A program made the translations under genes and the position numbers. From Pomphorhynchus laevis (taxonomy: Eukaryota > Acanthocephala > Palaeacanthocephala > Echinorhynchida > Pomphorhynchidae): a DNA stretch of 64,000 nucleotides. Below are positions 55,901 to 61,173 of the stretch, one piece after another (the stretch's first letter is position 1; each line of letters starts with the position of its first letter). The DNA is taken from assembly GCA_012934845.2 (NCBI GenBank), contig WNNJ02000066.1:1-64000 (forward strand), read 5' to 3'. The notes below the pieces were generated by a model. That model worked only from the letters and a program-made list of their open reading frames with translations. It made no database searches and was not told the origin of the DNA.

Positions 55901-58614
55901 CCCTCCTTAAGAAACAATCGCTCGACCCCTCCCTTCCTTCTAGCTATCGCCCTATTTCACTACTCCCTACTCTTTCTAAGCTCTTAGAACGCCTCATCTT
56001 AATACAAATCAACGCTTATCTCTCCTCATCCAATCTGTACCCTCCTTTCCAATCCGCTTTCCGCTCTAATCAATCGACAGAAATCGCATGCATAAAAGTG
56101 TACAACGACTTACTCATTTCTCGAGACAAGGCTCTATATAGTGTTCTCATCTCCCTAGACCTCTCCTCCGCATTCGACATTGCCGACCACTCCGTCCTAC
56201 TTTCTCGCCTTCGTTATGATTACGGCTTTTCTTCCTCCTCCGTAGCATGGTTCGCCTCATATCTATCCGACCGTTCCTTTCGCGTCTGTTCTAATTCATC
56301 ATCCTCCCCTCCCATCCCTATTTTTGCGGGGTCCCACAAAGTTCAGTCCTAGGTTCCCTGTTTTCTCTCTTCTGTATGGCGATCTATCTCCGTTTATCAA
56401 ACGCTACTCCTTTAAGGTCATGCAATACGCCGATGACATTCTAATCTATGATCATGCACCCGCACATCGCATACACGATATCGGCATTTCTGCCTCCAAC
56501 TGTCTTTCTTCTATCTACAAACGTCTCTCCAATCTCCATCTCGTTCTAAACCCCGAAAAGTCCAAAATAATGTGGATCCTCCCCCGTAAACCAAACATAT
56601 CTCCTCCCACTGTATATTTTGCCTCATCGATCATCCCCATAGTCCACAATCTCACTTTCTTAGGCTTCCATTTCGATGATCACCTTTCCCTTAAACCCTT
56701 CGTCCGTGACAAGGTCCGCTCATCTAACTTAATTCTCCGTGACATCCGCCGTATCCGCCCCCTTATCGACTTCCGTTCTTGTATGTCTCTTCTTTCTTCG
56801 CTTCTTTTCCCTAAAATCGATTACTGCCTTAGCCTTTTCGCCAATTCTCCAAAATCCATCATCCTACCCCTACAACGAATAATCAACACCGCCGTTCGAG
56901 TGCTCTTTCGTCTCCATCGCTTCGACCACACATCCACATATTTTGCCCAACTCTCCTGGCCCACCATTTACATCCGCATCAAACTCCGCCTTCTTCTCGT
57001 TACCTTTCGTCTCATCGCTGTCGGCTCCCCATCGTTCATCAACCTTCCTTTCTTAGACGATACTCGCCCCAACTCGCTATCGCTTCGTTCCTGTCATACC
57101 CTCTTACTCCACGTTCCTAATTACTCCAACAACTACGGTCTCCGATCCTTCCTCGTCGCCGCCTCACTCGCCTGGAATCAACTCCCTCTCGACGTCCGCC
57201 GCGCTCCCTCCTTTATCACATTCAAACACCTCCTCCGTTCACACCTTCTCGACACCTGATTCACAGTCTTGTTTTTTTGTGTGGTCATGTAAGCGTGCGC
57301 TGGCACGCATTTGCCACGTTAAAATAGATCCTTTTTTATCTGTATATAAAGTAAAATACATTGAATGATGAAGTTTATTGAGAATTTTGACTGATTTATG
57401 TTTAATATATTTATATTAATTGTATTTAATATGAAGATTTGAGAAATGGAATCTGCCAAGACACATTTGATATGGAATATCCTATAAATCCGAACACAGG
57501 AGTGCCTGGATTTTTGTTACAAACGGGTAGTGCGTGCGCACACGGACGTGGTTATTGTGACGTATCTAACCTGTGTCGTACGATAGATAATGATGGGCCG
57601 CTGTCTCGTCTAACCAGATTACTCTTGAACCGTAACAATCTGAAAGATATAGTGAATGTATTGTCGGTTAGTATATATTTGATTTGAGCATTTTTTAGCT
57701 TTAATTTGACATGTATGATGAAACATGCGTTGGATTACGATTTTGTTAGAGTAGGAAATATAAAAATTAACGTATTTTTTACAATATGCATTTAGTGTAT
57801 CTTATAAGAGCATCGAGTTAACAATCAATTCATTAAGCGTTCTCGATTTTATAGTTTAATAATTTTTTAAATAAAAATTTCTTTTAATTTTTGCCTATTT
57901 AAAATATGTATCTATTAAATTATTTAAATGATTTTGAAGAAAGCCAATATCATTACATATTGTTGCAATTCTTAAAATTTCATTATTTAATGTATTATAT
58001 TTTATATTATATGGTATGCATGAATGCTCATGCAAAAATATGTTTCTTGTAAATTTAAATATGTCATCTTTACGATATAAATTAATAGTAGTTTTAGTTA
58101 ATGTTAATTTAATGTTCATATCTAGATATACACCTTCTTTATCATTAATATTGGTTTTATTAAGAATAAGGCTTTCTGGATAAATTTGTTCACTAATTGA
58201 ATAAAAATTATTAGAATTAAATACACATATATCATCAATGTATCGAAACATATATTTCATATATTTATATTGTTTAGATTTAGTTTTTACACAGTTATGA
58301 ACAAATTCATATTCTATAAAGCTTAAATTTTTATTTTTATTTAATTTTTTTTTATTATTGCAAATTTTGTAATTCGGGCCGTCATTCAATAATGCACATT
58401 CGCCAAATACTTACAATAAAAAAATAATTATTCGTGCGTTCTCATTTTTAATTGACTTGTTTTTCGAGTGAATAAATGCTTTACTTTTTAGACATATTGG
58501 TGGGCTGTGTTATTATGCTCATGTTTGCTCTTACTAATAACTACGTACACATTGGAAAAGTGCGGTCTTAGCGTTAAGCAGTCCATTAAACAGCGGCCTA
58601 AACGATATCGTTAA
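30397..58614 (+). CDS. ADAM10/Kuzbanian-like transmembrane metalloprotease, 14 coding exons
   Basis: Joining 30397-30493, 30576-30794, 37902-38140, 39648-39782, 39834-39980, 40034-40247, 44658-44806, 44927-45116, 47697-47856, 49489-49593, 51826-51919, 52000-52120, 57437-57666 and 58492-58614 gives 740 codons plus stop, with all phases consistent (human ADAM10 has 748). ADAM10 sheds membrane proteins such as Notch and its ligands at the cell surface. Order: signal peptide, prodomain, adamalysin protease with HEIGHNLGAEHD (391-402) and Met-turn Met420, disintegrin/cysteine-rich domains ([25 protein letters not shown]; GYCDV), one membrane segment (about 703-719) and a short basic tail. Oddities: no RKKR-type site or GGC cysteine switch before the protease; no proline-rich tail; a GC-AG intron 2. 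It may be a divergent paralogue of kuz. Confidence 0.9.
30576..30794 (+). CDS. ADAM exon 2: prodomain with RVKR site, GC splice donor
   Basis: Continues as VSIQNRFYRYDIGDL and carries RVKR (residues 61-64), at the place of human ADAM10 RAKR. It then gives MRLNQIKDTFMYKGYLIG. The donor reads ATAG|GCAAGT, a strong GC-type site. Joining to exon 3 restores GYLIGKENLSFVHGSLI, matching ADAM10 IYGEEGSFSHGSVI. Intron 2 is about 7.1 kb and full of repeats. Confidence 0.85.
30817..31530 (-). repeat. Two copies of a Penelope-like terminal repeat with hammerhead-like core
   Basis: AGTTCGTATTTATTA at 30833 and 31421 begins a repeat of about 110 bp ending near ATTGGC. Read on the minus strand, the copies carry CTGGTGATGTTAAC...CGAAAGCG and CTGATGATGGTAAC...TTACCGAATGC, followed by TAATAAATACGAAC. 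This resembles the hammerhead core (CTGATGA, stem, GAAA). A plus-strand CTGATGACGATAG...GGCTATAG lies between them near 31320, and CGACGAGGGGTTCGTCGAAAC-like sequence lies near 30935-30965 (minus). Confidence 0.6.
31531..32399. other. Unassigned part of ADAM intron 2
   Basis: A+T-rich. A 79-residue plus frame (32047-32286) has no recognisable motif. If the element at 32400-34225 is Naiad-like, an N-terminal GIY-YIG domain would be expected here, but I could not identify one. Confidence 0.35.
32400..34225 (+). mobile_element. Decayed Penelope-type retroelement, possibly Naiad-like
   Basis: Frames in order give CRS/RNCKRSTDRENY, PLGRKICNYNKEL, a CxC-type motif ECDCKSLNSD...EHICTHNLELI, IITTIDKASNNFVFICKK (PLE-type 'DK' block), MYDFSTLYTNLDL (RT domain A) and MFRYIDDIFVFNS (catalytic box). 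They end LNNLIDTYFK with a stop near 34034. A terminal hairpin (ACTACTATGT/ACATAGTAGT, 34127-34175) follows. Naiads are Penelope-like elements with a CxC motif and hammerhead ends; the assignment is by resemblance only. The element is broken in many places. A second piece lies at 57895-58389. Confidence 0.6.
34190..34640. repeat. Duplicated terminal sequence of the Penelope-like element
   Basis: CTTATTCTCGAATACATTGC occurs near 34192 and 34500, each followed by ATATTATTTAT and GTCAATTCATAA. The same sequence lies inverted at 59180-59245 and in variant form near 59930 and 60815. It probably represents element ends left by several insertions. Confidence 0.6.
34885..35120 (+). repeat. Inverted pair of Penelope-like ends with hammerhead-like core
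   Basis: GATAGCTCCTGCTATCATCTTC (34894-34915, read as the inverted arm) mirrors CTGAAGATGATATC...GGAGCTATCGAAAT (34954-34982). The second arm contains CTGAAGA (a legal CUGANGA core), a GATA/TATC stem and GAAA. A weaker CTGAAAA...CATCGAAATATTG lies at 35075-35110. Confidence 0.55.
35930..36125 (+). repeat. Inverted repeat resembling Penelope-like ends
   Basis: AGAATCAACAAACGCCAATT and ATATTTCGTGAGCTG (35953-35990) are mirrored by CAGCTTACAAAATAT and ATTAGTGTTTATTGATTCTG (36083-36122). The right arm includes TTGATGATGCTAGAAGCAG. The centre has its own palindrome around TTCAATTTGAA. Confidence 0.55.
36699..37076 (+). CDS. Unrecognised 125-residue open frame in ADAM intron 2
   Basis: The frame is open from about 36615 with its first ATG at 36699. 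Its base composition is clearly less A+T-rich than the surrounding intron. The protein (MKIENFRNMLNRVEWG...) is mostly polar and probably helical, with four cysteines (in TKCRSS, YNKCIS, NNICSY and none elsewhere obvious). It has no signal peptide, membrane segment or motif I know. It could be a small nested gene, one exon of a larger gene or a retrocopy remnant. A polyadenylation-like signal is hard to assign in the AT-rich flank. Confidence 0.4.
   Translation: MKIENFRNMLNRVEWGTSYPIVYTAVSGVDTSVNHIMQTFTKCRSSRPQRDYNKCISQLRQYVSIYVAKFASMALRMRTKAEQILSSNDNNICSYDNASVLTYTDGVLQDFDKNDMILRILSNKL
37077..37768. other. Very A+T-rich end of ADAM intron 2
   Basis: TATATAAATACATATA-type low-complexity sequence with no gene seen. 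Exon 3 follows at 37902 after TTTATCTACAG. Confidence 0.5.
37902..38140 (+). CDS. ADAM exon 3: rest of the prodomain
   Basis: Encodes KENLSFVHGSLIEDSFTGK, then NGCYYVEPLNRF and KASIVYRASDVIP, matching ADAM10 FSHGSVIDGRFEG, FYVEPAERY and HSVIYHEDDI. The exon ends ...LVRDSK|GTATCT, phase 0. The GGCADH cysteine-switch segment that should follow in ADAM10 is absent. Two other cysteines occur in KVCTHSNGCYY. Confidence 0.85.
38205..39180 (+). repeat. A+T-rich tandem repeat, about 150-bp unit, about seven degenerate copies
   Basis: Units begin ACAATAATCTTATTGTA and include AAATATTTACAATTTTTACC, TATTTAAGTTTACC and AAGGCTTATAATTCAA. Starts lie near 38208, 38350, 38512, 38657, 38804, 39014 and 39168. 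The array fills most of ADAM intron 3, exactly between the exons that should flank the missing processing segment. Confidence 0.8.
39648..40247 (+). CDS. ADAM exons 4-6: start of protease domain
   Basis: Exon 4 (39648-39782) gives PINAQKDQ, then CCYLYLRTDEFLWNEVFH (ADAM10 CQLYIQTDHLFFKYYG). Exon 5 (39834-39980) gives ELYIINMLHQIVAAANQIY and FQLKIKRIK. Exon 6 (40034-40247) gives LDFLNAHSQEDASEYCLSY, then FQNGTLGLAWSG. Introns 4 and 5 are only 51 and 53 bp. The exon 4 donor is the weak CGT|GTTTGT, chosen because the nearby GTAAAC would break the frame. Confidence 0.85.
40390..40456. repeat. (AT)n microsatellite
   Basis: An uninterrupted TA/AT run. Similar runs lie at about 41024-41102 and 43864-43917, each next to a Penelope-like end or the satellite. 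Confidence 0.95.
40535..41020. repeat. Large inverted repeat of Penelope-like ends
   Basis: The arm ACCAGCTTTAATAGAGA...ACGTTTCGCCATATATGGC (from about 40531) is mirrored at 40880-41020 by GCCATATATGGCGAAACG, TTTTGAATAAAG and CTATTAAAGCTGGT. Arms are about 140 bp and near-perfect, around a spacer of about 220 bp. In the right arm GATTGAAAAAGCC...GGCGAAACG resembles a worn hammerhead core. Confidence 0.75.
41155..41346. repeat. Second inverted repeat with CGAAACG end
   Basis: GGTTTTGAAGAAAACAAGAC (41160) is mirrored by GTCTTGTTTTCTTCAAAACC (41325-41344). Inner arms continue through GGATTTTTATTTATTGAGCA and ACACGCAAC. The right half reads CTTGATAAAGAC...GTGTCGAAACG, resembling a degenerate hammerhead. 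Arms are about 85 bp. Confidence 0.8.
42232..42600 (+). repeat. Imperfect duplication of about 220 bp in the Penelope-like 3' region
   Basis: TGATGCATGGTTAAACTG occurs near 42235 and 42457, each followed by CACAGAGCTTATGCTAAATT and TCGAGCTTTAAACACTG. Only the second copy leads into the ribozyme. Confidence 0.8.
42607..42648 (+). ncRNA. Hammerhead ribozyme motif, Penelope-type
   Basis: Stem I ACGGTA (42607-42612) pairs perfectly with TACCGT (42643-42648). The core CTGATGA lies at 42613-42619. Stem II is GCTC/GAGC with the loop CGATA. The core GAAA lies at 42633-42636. Stem III is the self-complementary ACGCGT (42636-42641), followed by A42642 at the cleavage position. The predicted cut is between 42642 and 42643. 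A tiny palindromic stem III implies action as a dimer, as reported for hammerheads of Penelope-like elements. Activity has not been shown here. Confidence 0.85.
42821..43862. repeat. 358-bp satellite, 2.9 tandem copies
   Basis: Units begin GGCAGGAAATTTTATTGC at 42821, 43179 and 43537 and are about 97% alike by eye. Each has a strong hairpin: CTGATGGTAG/CTACCATCAG around a 26-base loop, with CGTTTCGGCTGCC beside it. An open minus frame of about 70 residues (...FPADLIRMIRKARGLLKEA, then ILGDAFSIYHKAAETTDG) is present in at least one unit boundary but not all. Function is unknown. Confidence 0.9.
43918..44657. other. Rest of ADAM intron 6
   Basis: A+T-rich with no gene seen. AATTTATAGACAATAAG and ATTTATAGACAATTAA form a short repeat near 44450-44500. 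It ends in TGCTACTTAG before exon 7. Confidence 0.45.
44658..45116 (+). CDS. ADAM exons 7-8: zinc-binding active site and Met-turn
   Basis: Exon 7 (44658-44806) gives SSGGICNKDSKDQSFNGGIV, VLNFRT and LTFAHEIGHNLGAE. Exon 8 (44927-45116) starts HDSREGPC and continues GGSFLMHSDAV, NNDKFSSCSLQDIS and RRKPNC. All three zinc histidines, the catalytic glutamate and the adamalysin aspartate are present, and the motif is split exactly by intron 7. This argues for a working protease. Confidence 0.92.
45117..45987. other. First part of ADAM intron 8
   Basis: A+T-rich with no gene or clear element end recognised. Confidence 0.4.
45988..47180. repeat. Composite repeat: 70-bp direct repeats around a 223-bp triplication
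   Basis: ATGGCAGGAACAAAAGAGGC...CTCCTCTTTCGTAGCTCGTA occurs at 45990-46057 and 47103-47178. Between them a 223-bp unit (starts GAGTTTACCAAAATTAATAA) lies at 46111, 46334 and 46557. The first two are near-identical and the third more diverged. A G+C-richer segment (46894-47010) has no recognised coding. ATTTACACGCT near 46030 pairs with AGCGTGTAAAT at 46099. It could be one mobile element or nested tandem duplication. Confidence 0.75.
47697..47856 (+). CDS. ADAM exon 9: disintegrin domain
   Basis: Encodes [35 protein letters not shown] and LRCKLKENAICR, matching ADAM10 ICGNGMVEQGEECDCG and CKLKPGKQCS. Acceptor TTGTTAG|AA, donor GCAG|GTATTT. Confidence 0.9.
47857..49164. other. ADAM intron 9, with an 11-bp stem hairpin
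   Basis: CAGTCTTCTCG (48479) is matched by CGAGAAGACTG (48531) around a 41-base loop. The surrounding 48350-48900 repeats variants of ACATACAGTYTT and AGTCTTCTMS, so it may be a decayed element. A 68-residue frame at 48702-48908 is not convincing. Confidence 0.45.
49165..49318. repeat. Inverted pair of Penelope-like ends, hammerhead-like
   Basis: GATCAAAGAAAGAAGG (49157-49172) mirrors CTTTTCTTTGATCA (49301-49314). Inside, TGCTAACTTCTGTTAGCATC and GATGCTAACAGAGGTTAGCG face each other. The left arm (minus strand) has an intact CTGAAGA core. The right arm has CTAAAGA but keeps GCTAAC/GTTAGC, GAAA and the stem I pair ATAATTTT/AAAATTAT. Related ends lie at 63040-63120 and 63550-63715. Confidence 0.65.
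49489..49593 (+). CDS. ADAM exon 10: disintegrin/cysteine-rich part
   Basis: Encodes SRSQGSCCASTCTFETNKQ then EQDCLYDTFC, matching ADAM10 QGPCCTAQCAFKS and SDCAREGIC. Phase 2 at both ends. Confidence 0.88.
49594..50289. other. First part of ADAM intron 10
   Basis: A+T-rich with no gene seen. ATTGGAAC and GTTCCAAT form a weak inverted pair near 50103 and 50135. Confidence 0.4.
50290..51065. repeat. 30-bp minisatellite (TATATTGTAATTATATCGATATATCG type)
   Basis: About 25 copies of a 30-bp unit combining ATATTGTAATTAT with ATCGATATATCGTAA or TTGAGATATCGTAAC. A higher-order 60-bp period is visible. The 256-residue frame across it (YRNYIVII repeats) is an artefact. Confidence 0.92.
51066..51735 (-). 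repeat. Two copies of a SINE-like repeat
   Basis: Copies at about 51066-51310 and 51425-51735 share GCCACGATATTAT, GGTATTGATC, GATACAGCAG, ACGCTACTAAT, CAGCCTGG/AAGCCTGG and ACCTACATTTCACGTTT. Both end GTAGATATACATTTCTGTAT. On the minus strand, AGTTTAAATCTGATC resembles a worn Pol III B box and CCTAGTGGATGTAAAG an A box, so a tRNA-derived SINE is possible. A fragment lies at 20868-20965. Confidence 0.6.
51826..52120 (+). CDS. ADAM exons 11-12: cysteine-rich domain
   Basis: Exon 11 (51826-51919) gives SGTSSTCPTNDYRNF and NFTKICQSG. Exon 12 (52000-52120) gives [19 protein letters not shown] and SKLCHLGCSS. This matches ADAM10 [31 protein letters not shown] and ELCHVCC. Exon 11 is missed by simple frame-length criteria but is required for phase and homology. 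Confidence 0.85.
52121..52989. other. Start of ADAM intron 12
   Basis: A 103-residue frame (52372-52683) has no recognised motif and I do not call it a gene. A perfect 9-bp stem, ATACTTCAA/TTGAAGTAT with an 8-base loop, lies at 52693-52718, followed by AATAAAAG. Confidence 0.4.
53030..53140 (+). promoter_or_regulatory. Three CRE-type palindromes in the LINE A copy 2 5' region
   Basis: TGACGTCA occurs at 53033, 53089 and 53130, within a repeat of roughly 40-55 bp that also contains GTGACGAAATTATATCTAAA. TGACGTCA is the consensus for CREB/ATF proteins. Three copies just upstream of ORF1 suggest an internal promoter; that role is inference. Confidence 0.6.
53263..54400 (+). pseudogene. LINE A copy 2 ORF1, alternative N-terminal module
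   Basis: Starts MGAKKKNLPKAKRA. In the zinc-finger region the first cysteine codon is a TGA at 53356 (VE* against VQC in copy 1). The rest of the motif reads CQIW...FYCGFC. A segment with the repeated phrase DKSTETVKEPQIV / DKSTETVTKPQIV follows. From SLPDTPRPVLPVSSLNTL the sequence becomes that of copy 1. A small deletion near 53820 shifts the frame. The C terminus (53642-54400 frame) is intact and ends 37 nt inside ORF2. Confidence 0.8.
54364..57259 (+). pseudogene. LINE A copy 2 ORF2 (endonuclease/RT), two breaks
   Basis: The endonuclease is open from 54364 to a TAA at 54856 (TCA-to-TAA type, just before LVLGDFN). The same frame then continues through linker and RT fingers (55276-56300 region: RAPWFDIQCLLSKRRLRH, LLKKQSLDPSLPSSYRP, LDLSSAFDIADHS). 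A one-base loss in a T run near 56325 breaks GVPQ. The rest (56324-57259 frame) has QYADDILIYDH and the C terminus through SLAWNQLPLDVRR. Confidence 0.88.
57281..57317 (+). promoter_or_regulatory. LINE A copy 2 3' stem-loop; AATAAA changed to AATAGA
   Basis: The same GTGG/CCAC outer and GCGTGC/GCACGC inner stems are present. The following hexamer, AATAAA in other family A copies, is AATAGA here (AAAATAGATCC). This copy lies in sense inside an ADAM intron. Confidence 0.75.
57437..57666 (+). CDS. ADAM exon 13: membrane-proximal cysteine-rich part
   Basis: Encodes DLRNGICQDTFDMEYPINPN, GSACAHGRGYCDVSNLCRTI and DNDGPLSRLTRLLLNRNNLK, matching ADAM10 [20 protein letters not shown] and DADGPLARLKKAIF. 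The acceptor TTTAATATGAAG| has a poor pyrimidine tract, possibly because the LINE landed about 100 bp upstream. Confidence 0.88.
57895..58389 (-). mobile_element. Penelope-type RT fragment, same family as 32400-34225
   Basis: One 164-residue frame includes YKYMKYMFRYIDDICVFNSN (catalytic box), EQIYPESLILNKTNINDKEG, VYLDMNIKLTLTKTTINLYR and ILRIATICNDIGFLQNHLNN, ending LIDTYFK. The plus-strand copy at 33.7-34.0 kb is clearly homologous. It is better preserved than that copy and lies in ADAM intron 13, antisense to the gene. Confidence 0.75.
58492..58614 (+). CDS. ADAM exon 14: membrane segment and tail
   Basis: Encodes TYWWAVLLCSCLLLLITTY, then about 21 residues ending KQRPKRYR and TAA. ADAM10 has HWWAVLL at this point. 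The tail lacks the proline-rich SH3-binding stretch of vertebrate ADAM10. Confidence 0.88.
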   Translation, partial: TYWWAVLLCSCLLLLITTYTLEKCGLSVKQSIKQRPKRYR

Positions 58615-59154
58615 TATGCAAACGTTTGTGATGTGTATGAAATTAAAAGTCTATAGTGAGAATGATAATTCGTTTTTAAACTTTGCTGTTGTTAAGTTTA
58701 ATTATTATATAGAAATAAAAAAATAGTTGAATTTCATTACCTTTTTTACTAAAATTAATGTAAATGACATAACACCTTTAGATCAACTAAACCCTCTTAT
58801 ACATGTTGTTCTGTATAACATGAATATTATATAATATTCATATATAGTATTCTGTATATTACAAATTAAAATACATCTATTTTATAAATGAAGATAAGTA
58901 TTATAGCATGATATACATCTAATCTATAGATGTAACAAATTTATACATAATATAGAGGAACATATTATTAGATCAGCTAACTGACTCTACTATTTTATAC
59001 TATAAATAAATTAAAAATAAAGATAAATAATAAATAATTACATAAAAGTTTATACAATTTATATTTATATAAAGTTAAAATTTAAAATGAAAACTACGTA
59101 TTTTATACTATTATATAAATAAAACAAGAAATAAATTTAAGAAATCATTTTTTT
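58615..59154. other. A+T-rich 3' flank of the ADAM gene
   Basis: AAATAAAAAAATAG near 58708 could serve as polyadenylation signal. No other feature is clear. Confidence 0.4.
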
Positions 59155-59375
59155 AATTTAATCAAGTTTAAATTTTAAATTGAAATTTGAAAATCAATTT
59201 TTATGAATTGACAAATAAATAATATGCAATGTATTCGAGAATAAGGATTAAAGTCAATAAAAATCAATTTAAAATAAAAGTCAATTTTTCAATTGAAGAA
59301 ATAAAGGAAAGTATCCGACAAAAATTGGATAAAGAAGAGGGCCGAGTGGATCTCTTTAGAGTATTGTCTTGTTTT
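59155..59375 (-). repeat. Penelope-like terminal sequence, inverted relative to 34190-34430
   Basis: GAATTGACAAATAAATAATA, TGCAATGTATTCGAGAATAA and GTATCCGACAAAAATTGGAT mirror the sequence at 34190-34430, including AAGAAGAGGGCCGAGTGG. The two lie 25 kb apart in opposite orientation. Confidence 0.7.
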
Positions 59376-59499
59376 GAGTAATATGAGATAAAATGTTATA
59401 GTAATCAAATATGCTTACTAATAAATAAGTATATAAAATTAATAATTATATAAGATTTTATACAATTTACATTTATGCCAATTTAAAATTTATAAAAAT

Positions 59500-59912
59500 A
59501 AAGATTTATTTTAACGTGGCAAGTGCGGGCCAGCGCACGCTTACATGGCCACAACAAAACAAAAATGTAAATAACGTGTCGAGAAGGTGTGAACGGATGA
59601 GGTGTTTTAATGTTATAAGAGAGGGGGCGCGGCGGACGTCGAGAGGGAGTTGATTCCAGGCGAGTGAGGCGGCGACGAGGAAGGATCGGAGACCGTAGTT
59701 GTTGGAGTAATTGGGAACGTGGAGTAAGAGGGTATGACAGGAACGAAGCGATAGCGAGGTGGGGCGAGTGTCGTCTAAGAAAGGAAGGTTGATGAACGAT
59801 GGGGAGCCGACAGCGATGAGACGAAAAGTAACGAGAAGAAGGCGGAGTTTGATGCGGATGTGGATGGTGGGCCAGGAGAGTTGGGCAAAATATGTGGACG
59901 TGTGGTCGAATA
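59500..59912 (-). mobile_element. LINE family A 3' fragment
   Basis: Covers the end of ORF2 (HTSTYFAQLSWPTIHIRIKL onward, intact wording through LAWNQLPLDVRR in shifted frames) and the 3' hairpin, with one mismatch (GCGGGC against GCACGC). It sits between pieces of the Penelope-like terminal repeat. Confidence 0.85.
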
Positions 59913-59924
59913 ATAAAATGCAAT

Positions 59925-60880
59925 TTTTATGAATTGACTAATAAATAACAGACGATGTATAAGAATAAGGATTAGAGTACAAAACCCACCTAAATCGTAG
60001 TTCTTGTACAATCCTACATAACCGAGGTTATTGTAAGACCTACTTAAACTTTGGTTTCTGTAATAACGGCCATGGTTATCGTAAGACTTACATCAACTGT
60101 CGTTCTTACATTCCGATAACTAATTCAGTTTAGTTTTTGTTCTACTTCTTTTCCTTGTATATACTGTGTTTTACTTATCAATGAGACAAATTGTTCTAGA
60201 CTACTGGTCGTTTCAGTTAGTATTATTTTATATCATTGTTAAGCTCTTAATTTCAATAAATTTCAATAAAGTATTTTCTCTGATGAATTAAGGATTATTA
60301 TAACCTCTAATAAGGATTAGTAGTCATAAGGAGGAAGTGCTATGTTATCAGGTTTCGGCCCCTATTCCTCGACCTATCATAGCAGCGGTTTCAAATAAAG
60401 GCTAATGACGTTTTTCTTCTTATGAAATTTATTTATCTAGTATTATGTTCTAATACAAAGATTAATAAGGATAGATAATTAGAATTAATAAATAATTATA
60501 AATATGTAACTATTTATTTATATAAATAAAAATAAATAATAAATAATTATATAAGATTTTATACAATTTATATTTACATCAAGTTAAAAGTTAAAATTAA
60601 AATTAAATTTATAATTTTAATTAAATTTTTTATTAAAATTTATATTCATTTATTCGTATATATGAATTATGAACAAATCAGACAAGGAAACTGAGTCTAC
60701 GTATTTAAAAGATTATGAATAATTCTACATAATAAATAATTTATGATATCTTATATAATTTATATCAAGTTAAAATTTGAAACTGAAATATTAAATAAAA
60801 GTCAAATTTAATGAATTGATTAATAAATAATAGACGTTGTATAAGAATAAGGATTATAGGTCATCGGAGGAACTGCTATG
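59925..60880 (-). repeat. Three further partial Penelope-like ends
   Basis: TTATGAATTGACTAATAAAT with GTATAAGAATAAGGATTA lies near 59935-59970. AAGGATTAGTAGTCATAAGG with GCTATGTTATCAGGTTTCGG and ACCTATCATAGC lies at 60315-60395. TGAATTGATTAATAAATAAT with GAATAAGGATTATAGGTCAT lies at 60818-60875. The minus strand of the middle one has GGCCGAAACCTGATAACATAGC-like hairpin sequence matching 34127-34175. Confidence 0.6.
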
Positions 60881-61173
60881 TAGAAACATCAAATATTAAG
60901 TTAAGAATATCTTAAGGGAATTGATTTTAATTTAAAAATACAAAACAAACACGTGATATCGTTTTTAGTGTTTGAAGTAATCATTTTAAACGATAAAATG
61001 ATAGCACAAAAATCTGGACTTGAAAATGTCATCGTGAGGTAGTAGAGCCTGCTTTAATTGTTGCTAACAATCAAATACCACTGACGGCCGACTGAAAACG
61101 TCATACCATAAAGCGAATACAGATAATATAATGTAATAAAGATTTTTTATTTTCACAAGACGATAATTTGATT
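60881..61173. other. 3' flank of the eRF3 exon
   Basis: On the minus strand AAAATAAAAAATC lies just after the eRF3 stop and may be the polyadenylation signal. Nothing else is recognised. Confidence 0.45.

Larger units (their letters stand above)
52990..57340 (+). mobile_element. LINE family A, copy 2, near full length, sense strand in ADAM intron 12
   Basis: It carries a 5' region with CRE-like repeats, ORF1 (53263-54400), ORF2 (54364-57259) and the 3' hairpin. From about 53664 onward it is close to copy 1, differing at a few per cent of positions by eye. Upstream of that its ORF1 start and 5' UTR are different. The element ends about 100 bp before ADAM exon 13 in the same orientation. The left boundary is approximate. 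Confidence 0.88.
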
